Assembly (NCBI RefSeq): GCF_003056405.1
Contig: NZ_PYVZ01000020.1
Span: 1-64,000, forward strand
Direction of reading: 5' to 3'
DNA from: Devosia indica
Lineage (GTDB): Bacteria; Pseudomonadota; Alphaproteobacteria; Rhizobiales; Devosiaceae
Length of the DNA: 64,000 nt
This document shows, piece after piece, positions 60,261 to 64,000 of the stretch. The notes beneath the pieces were generated by a model that was given only the letters and a program-made list of their open reading frames with translations, was not told the origin of the DNA and ran no database searches. Made by a program: the position numbers and the translations under genes. Each line of letters opens with the position of its first letter. The stretch's first letter is position 1.

Positions 60261-60394
60261 GGTGGGGGTGTTTCGCACACGACCTGCCTCGCGAGAAGTG
60301 TCCAAGCCATGCCGCTGGCGCTGCCTCTCTAGGGCATCCCGAATGTCAGGACGGGGAAGTTCCACCCTACTGCCTTTGTGCGGTACTTTACTGC

Positions 60395-61402
60395 ATGCAC
60401 ATATTCATCGACGAGTCGGGCACGTTTGCGCTTTCCACGAAACCAGCAAGCATTTCAGCGGTCGGTAGCCTGACAATTCCCGATCATAGTATGCGTGGAT
60501 TCGAGAAACTGTATGGGCGTATCCGACGTACGCTGCCTAAATCCGATGGTCAGGTGAAAGGGCGATTGCTGGGCGAAAAAGAAGTTGGCGAAGTTGTGGA
60601 AGTGCTGCGCAAGATTGGAGGCATCTTCGAGGTCGTCTTGATCGACCTCGCGATGCATTCCCTCGAACAACTTGAAGCCCATCGCGCTAGACAGGCCGTC
60701 GCAATCACCGCCCATCTGACTGATGAACACCACCCAGACTTCAAGCACACGGTATGGAACCTGCGTAGCGACTTAGAGCGGATGCCGATTCAACTATATG
60801 TGCAAGCGGTCGCGATGGAAAATCTAGTATATCACACAATTAATAACGCGCAGACGTACTACGCTTTTAGAAGTCCGGCGGAACTAAAAAACTACCACTG
60901 GATCGTTGACGCGAAGCACAATGGGAGCAAAATTACCCCGTGGGAAGACTGGTGGCGCACAGCCACACTACCTATGCTGGCGTCGCACACATTCCGGGCG
61001 CCTTTCATGCAGGTAGAGGGAGGTGACTATAGTGGCCTCGCTCGGTTCAGAACGACTGTGAGCGATTGGAAGCGACAGTTCGCTCCCACTTCAACCCCAG
61101 GCGAGTTTTTTGACCTTCGTCTCTTGATGGATGAGAGTTTTCGATTCTCGGATGAGAGCGAGTTCGGACTTGAAGCGGTCGACATACTCGTCAACGCAAT
61201 GCGACGGTCCCTGGCCGGGAACTTTACTCGCGAAGGCTGGCTGAAGTTAAGCCAACTGATGATCAATCGTGTTCCACACTGTTTTCAGTTCATTCGACTA
61301 AATGAAGGCCCCCTGCCCCAGTCACCTGCCTACGTATCTGTGCTCAAAGATTTTAAGCGTGGTGGACGATCTATGCTGCCTCCTCGCCACTATCTTGAGT
61401 GA
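60395..61402 (+). CDS. DUF3800 protein, probably horizontally acquired
   Basis: 335 residues. MHIFIDESGTFALSTKPASISAVGSLTIPD is the DUF3800 N-terminal motif (FIDESG, acidic, RNase H-like); a later acidic block is NYHWIVDAKHNGSKI, then MDESFRFSDESEFGLEAVDILVNAMRRSL. DUF3800 proteins are predicted nucleases frequently found in mobile or defence contexts. The gene is visibly AT-richer than all its neighbours, with A/T-ending codons frequent, has no clear ribosome binding site, and stands alone between repeat elements and carB. Those points suggest transfer. The function is not proven. Confidence 0.82.
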   Translation: MHIFIDESGTFALSTKPASISAVGSLTIPDHSMRGFEKLYGRIRRTLPKSDGQVKGRLLGEKEVGEVVEVLRKIGGIFEVVLIDLAMHSLEQLEAHRARQAVAITAHLTDEHHPDFKHTVWNLRSDLERMPIQLYVQAVAMENLVYHTINNAQTYYAFRSPAELKNYHWIVDAKHNGSKITPWEDWWRTATLPMLASHTFRAPFMQVEGGDYSGLARFRTTVSDWKRQFAPTSTPGEFFDLRLLMDESFRFSDESEFGLEAVDILVNAMRRSLAGNFTREGWLKLSQLMINRVPHCFQFIRLNEGPLPQSPAYVSVLKDFKRGGRSMLPPRHYLE

Positions 61403-61586
61403 GGTCCGCCCACCCCCTTCCCTTTCCCCTCCTCTTCCGCTAAACCGCCCGCTTAACCACCATGTTCGGTCTTTTCCCCTGCGGCGCAGTGCTCAACTGC
61501 AGCGCGGGTTTCGTGCGGACGGGTGTGTCCGGGCGATTCTCTCCCTCGTCCGGCAGTCAAGTTGAACGAGCCAGAGCGAGCCCCGA
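61403..61586 (+). other. Leader region upstream of carB
   Basis: 184 bases without a convincing gene. GCAGT-GCTCA-ACTGC forms one hairpin. CGGAC (61516-61520) can pair with GTCCG at either 61527-61531 or 61548-61552, so two alternative stems are possible. This could be a regulatory leader, but I have no stronger evidence. Confidence 0.25.
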
Positions 61587-64000
61587 ATGCCAAAGCGTAC
61601 CGACATCAAATCGATCCTCATCATCGGTGCGGGCCCGATCATTATCGGGCAGGCCTGCGAGTTCGACTATTCGGGCACCCAGGCCTGCAAGGCACTCAGG
61701 GAAGAGGGGTACCGGATCATTCTGGTGAACTCCAATCCGGCGACGATCATGACCGATCCGGACCTGGCCGACGCCACCTATATGGAGCCGATCACCCCCG
61801 AGGTCGTCGCCAAGATCATCGAGAAGGAGCGCCCCGACGCGCTGCTCCCCACCATGGGCGGCCAGACCGCGCTCAACTGTGCCCTCTCGCTGCGCAAGAT
61901 GGGCGTGCTCGAAAAATACAATGTCGAGATGATCGGCGCCACTGCCGAGGCCATCGACAAGGCCGAAGATCGCGAGCTGTTCCGCGATGCCATGAAGAAG
62001 ATCGGGCTCGAAACCCCGCGCTCCATGCTTGCCCACAACACCATCGAAGCCCTGCAGGCGCTCGAAGTGATCGGCCTGCCCGCCATCATTCGCCCAAGTT
62101 TCACCCTGGGCGGCACCGGCGGCGGCATCGCCTATAACCGCGAGGAATACCTCGCCATCTGCGAAAGCGGCATCGACGCCTCGCCCACCAATGAAGTGCT
62201 GGTCGAGGAAAGCGTGCTCGGCTGGAAGGAATACGAGATGGAGGTTGTCCGTGACAAAAAGGACAACTGCATCATCGTCTGCTCGATCGAGAATATCGAC
62301 CCGATGGGCGTCCATACCGGCGACTCCATCACCGTCGCTCCGGCCCTGACGCTGACCGACAAGGAATACCAGATCATGCGCGACGCCTCTTTGGCAGTGC
62401 TGCGCGAGATCGGGGTGGAAACCGGCGGCTCCAACGTCCAGTTCGGCATCAACCCCAAGGACGGCCGCATGGTCGTTATCGAGATGAACCCGCGCGTCTC
62501 GCGCTCCTCGGCGCTGGCCTCCAAGGCCACCGGCTTCCCCATCGCCAAGGTCGCCGCACGTCTTGCCGTCGGCTACACCCTCGATGAACTCGAAAACGAC
62601 ATCACCGGCGGCGCCACCCCGGCCAGCTTCGAGCCGACCATCGATTATGTCGTCACCAAGATCCCGCGCTTTGCCTTTGAAAAATTCCCCGGCTCGGACA
62701 ATCGCCTGACCACTTCCATGAAGTCGGTGGGCGAAGCCATGGCCATTGGCCGCACCTTCCAGGAATCGCTGCAAAAGGCCCTGCGCAGCCTCGAAACCGG
62801 CCTCACCGGACTGAACGAAGTCGGCATTCCCGGCCTGGGCGAAGGCGAGGACAAGAACGCCATCAAGGCGGCCCTGGGCACCGGCACACCGCAACGCCTG
62901 CTGCACGTGGCCGAGGCCATGCGCCTGGGCGTCTCCAACGAAGACATTTACGACGCCTGCAAGATCGACCCCTGGTTCATCGAGCAGATGCGCGGCATCG
63001 TCGACATGGAAGCCAAGGTCAAGGAATTCGGCCTGCCCCAGGACGCAGCCAGCCTGCGCATGCTCAAATCCATGGGCTTCTCGGACGCGCGCCTGGCACA
63101 GTTGGCCAATCTCAAGGTCTCCGACGTGCGTAAGCTTCGCCACAGCCTCGATGTACGCCCGGCCTACAAGCGCATCGACACCTCCGCAGCCGAATTCGCT
63201 TCTCCGACCGCCTATATGTATTCGACCTATGAAACGCCCTTTGCCGGCAAGGTTGCGGACGAGTCCCGCCCCACCGACCGCAAGAAGGTCGTCATTCTCG
63301 GCGGCGGCCCTAACCGTATCGGCCAGGGCATCGAGTTCGACTATTGCTGCTGCCACGCCGCCTTCGCGCTGGCCGAGGCCGGCTATGAGACCATCATGGT
63401 CAACTGCAATCCCGAAACCGTCTCGACCGACTACGACACCTCGGACCGCCTCTATTTCGAGCCGCTGACCGAGGAAGACGTCATCGAAATCCTGCTCACC
63501 GAAAAGCAGAACGGGACGTTGCATGGTGTCATCGTGCAGTTCGGTGGCCAGACCCCGCTGAACCTGGCCGAGGCTGTGGCCAAGGCCGGCGTGCCGATTC
63601 TGGGCACCCAGCCCGAAGCCATCGACCTGGCCGAGGACCGCGACTTGTTCATGAAGCTCCTGAACAAGCTCGAACTGACCCAGCCCAAGAACGGTATTGC
63701 CTACTCACTCGAACAGGCCCGTCTCGTCGCCGAGCGCCTCGGCTACCCGCTGGTCATCCGCCCGTCCTACGTGCTGGGCGGCCGCGCCATGGCCATCGTT
63801 CATTCCGCCAGCGAATTCGAGCGTTATGTGCAGGACACGCTGACCGGCCTCGTCCCGCCCGATATTCTCCAGCGCTATCCCAACGACAAGACCGGCCAGA
63901 TCAACTCGGTCCTGTCGGACAACCCGCTGCTGTTCGACGCCTATCTCTCCGGCGCCACCGAAATCGACGTCGATTGCCTGTGCGATGGCAAGGACGTGTT
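61587..64000 (+). CDS. carB: Carbamoyl-phosphate synthase large subunit (partial, runs off the right edge)
   Basis: The first about 804 residues are in the window, with no stop; family members are about 1,080-1,160 long. [37 protein letters not shown] opens the first carboxy-phosphate half, with [36 protein letters not shown] and [13 protein letters not shown]. An oligomerisation region (about 400-550) is followed by the second half, starting [26 protein letters not shown]. It uses ammonia from CarA to make carbamoyl phosphate. It lies about 28 kb from carA on the same strand, a split common in rhizobia. Confidence 0.97.
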   Translation, partial: MPKRTDIKSILIIGAGPIIIGQACEFDYSGTQACKALREEGYRIILVNSNPATIMTDPDLADATYMEPITPEVVAKIIEKERPDALLPTMGGQTALNCALSLRKMGVLEKYNVEMIGATAEAIDKAEDRELFRDAMKKIGLETPRSMLAHNTIEALQALEVIGLPAIIRPSFTLGGTGGGIAYNREEYLAICESGIDASPTNEVLVEESVLGWKEYEMEVVRDKKDNCIIVCSIENIDPMGVHTGDSITVAPALTLTDKEYQIMRDASLAVLREIGVETGGSNVQFGINPKDGRMVVIEMNPRVSRSSALASKATGFPIAKVAARLAVGYTLDELENDITGGATPASFEPTIDYVVTKIPRFAFEKFPGSDNRLTTSMKSVGEAMAIGRTFQESLQKALRSLETGLTGLNEVGIPGLGEGEDKNAIKAALGTGTPQRLLHVAEAMRLGVSNEDIYDACKIDPWFIEQMRGIVDMEAKVKEFGLPQDAASLRMLKSMGFSDARLAQLANLKVSDVRKLRHSLDVRPAYKRIDTSAAEFASPTAYMYSTYETPFAGKVADESRPTDRKKVVILGGGPNRIGQGIEFDYCCCHAAFALAEAGYETIMVNCNPETVSTDYDTSDRLYFEPLTEEDVIEILLTEKQNGTLHGVIVQFGGQTPLNLAEAVAKAGVPILGTQPEAIDLAEDRDLFMKLLNKLELTQPKNGIAYSLEQARLVAERLGYPLVIRPSYVLGGRAMAIVHSASEFERYVQDTLTGLVPPDILQRYPNDKTGQINSVLSDNPLLFDAYLSGATEIDVDCLCDGKDV

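Overview
The window looks like chromosomal DNA of a Hyphomicrobiales alphaproteobacterium, most like the Devosia group. The grounds are high GC, a long-form PstC/PstA, a rhizobial-type RpoD with an acidic N-terminal region, and three good matches to the alphaproteobacterial general-stress (EcfG) promoter GGAAC-N16-CGTT. The species assignment is inference; no rRNA is present.

Layout. 1-2932 is the integrase end of a decayed prophage or integrated element. An IS21-like terminus cuts a phage gene at base 127/128. Then come an ASCH-like phage protein, a YbcO-type (DUF1364) nuclease, small ORFs and a tyrosine integrase lying against the 3' end of a CAT-anticodon tRNA (2956-3031, minus strand). 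3170-10548 holds an IclR regulator and the phosphate operon pstS-pstC-pstA-pstB-phoU-phoB behind tandem Pho boxes. 10620-13250 encodes a 2-keto-3-deoxy-pentonate dehydratase-like protein and an aldehyde dehydrogenase, probably the last two steps of oxidative pentose degradation. 13441-22691 is mostly envelope, stress and unknown-function genes, including a large acidic-repeat OmpA-family protein. 22766-32238 holds hlyU, a DUF4160-DUF2442-DUF2442 set, rpoD, dnaG and yqeY. Four genes (a secreted protein, HdeD, an MFS carrier and a diguanylate cyclase) lie between dnaG and yqeY. 32430-34705 has carA and azlCD. carB begins at 61587 and runs off the right edge. 35873-38387 is a divergent fructuronate reductase / KDG kinase pair. 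39077-42103 is a Pho-boxed CpdB-type nucleotidase plus RNase T2 pair. 42112-43095 is ohrR-ohr with its operator. The rest includes an ABC exporter, a frameshifted LuxR regulator, c-di-GMP enzymes (EAL, HD-GYP), FecR, MotAB, a GST, an RNA methyltransferase, DedA, CsbD, a GreA-like factor and a probably imported DUF3800 gene.

How parts fit together. Phosphate logic occurs twice: PstSCAB/PhoU/PhoB take up and sense phosphate, and a second Pho box 38 kb away precedes a periplasmic RNA-degrading pair (RNase T2 plus 2',3'-cyclic nucleotide phosphodiesterase / 3'-nucleotidase) that would release phosphate from RNA. The stress logic is three small proteins (an alanine/proline/threonine-rich membrane protein, a DUF1328 protein and CsbD), each behind its own EcfG-type promoter. 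Signalling and motility logic: a GGDEF protein, a CHASE2-EAL protein, an HD-GYP protein and MotAB lie within 27 kb.

The most unusual non-coding signal is a family of 25-base hairpins, GCCAY-GA-stem-loop-GA-RTGGC, found seven times intact and once degenerate at four loci. Their stems change on both sides so that pairing is kept. They often follow a second GCTCC/GGAGC palindrome, and one unit lies between phoU and phoB.
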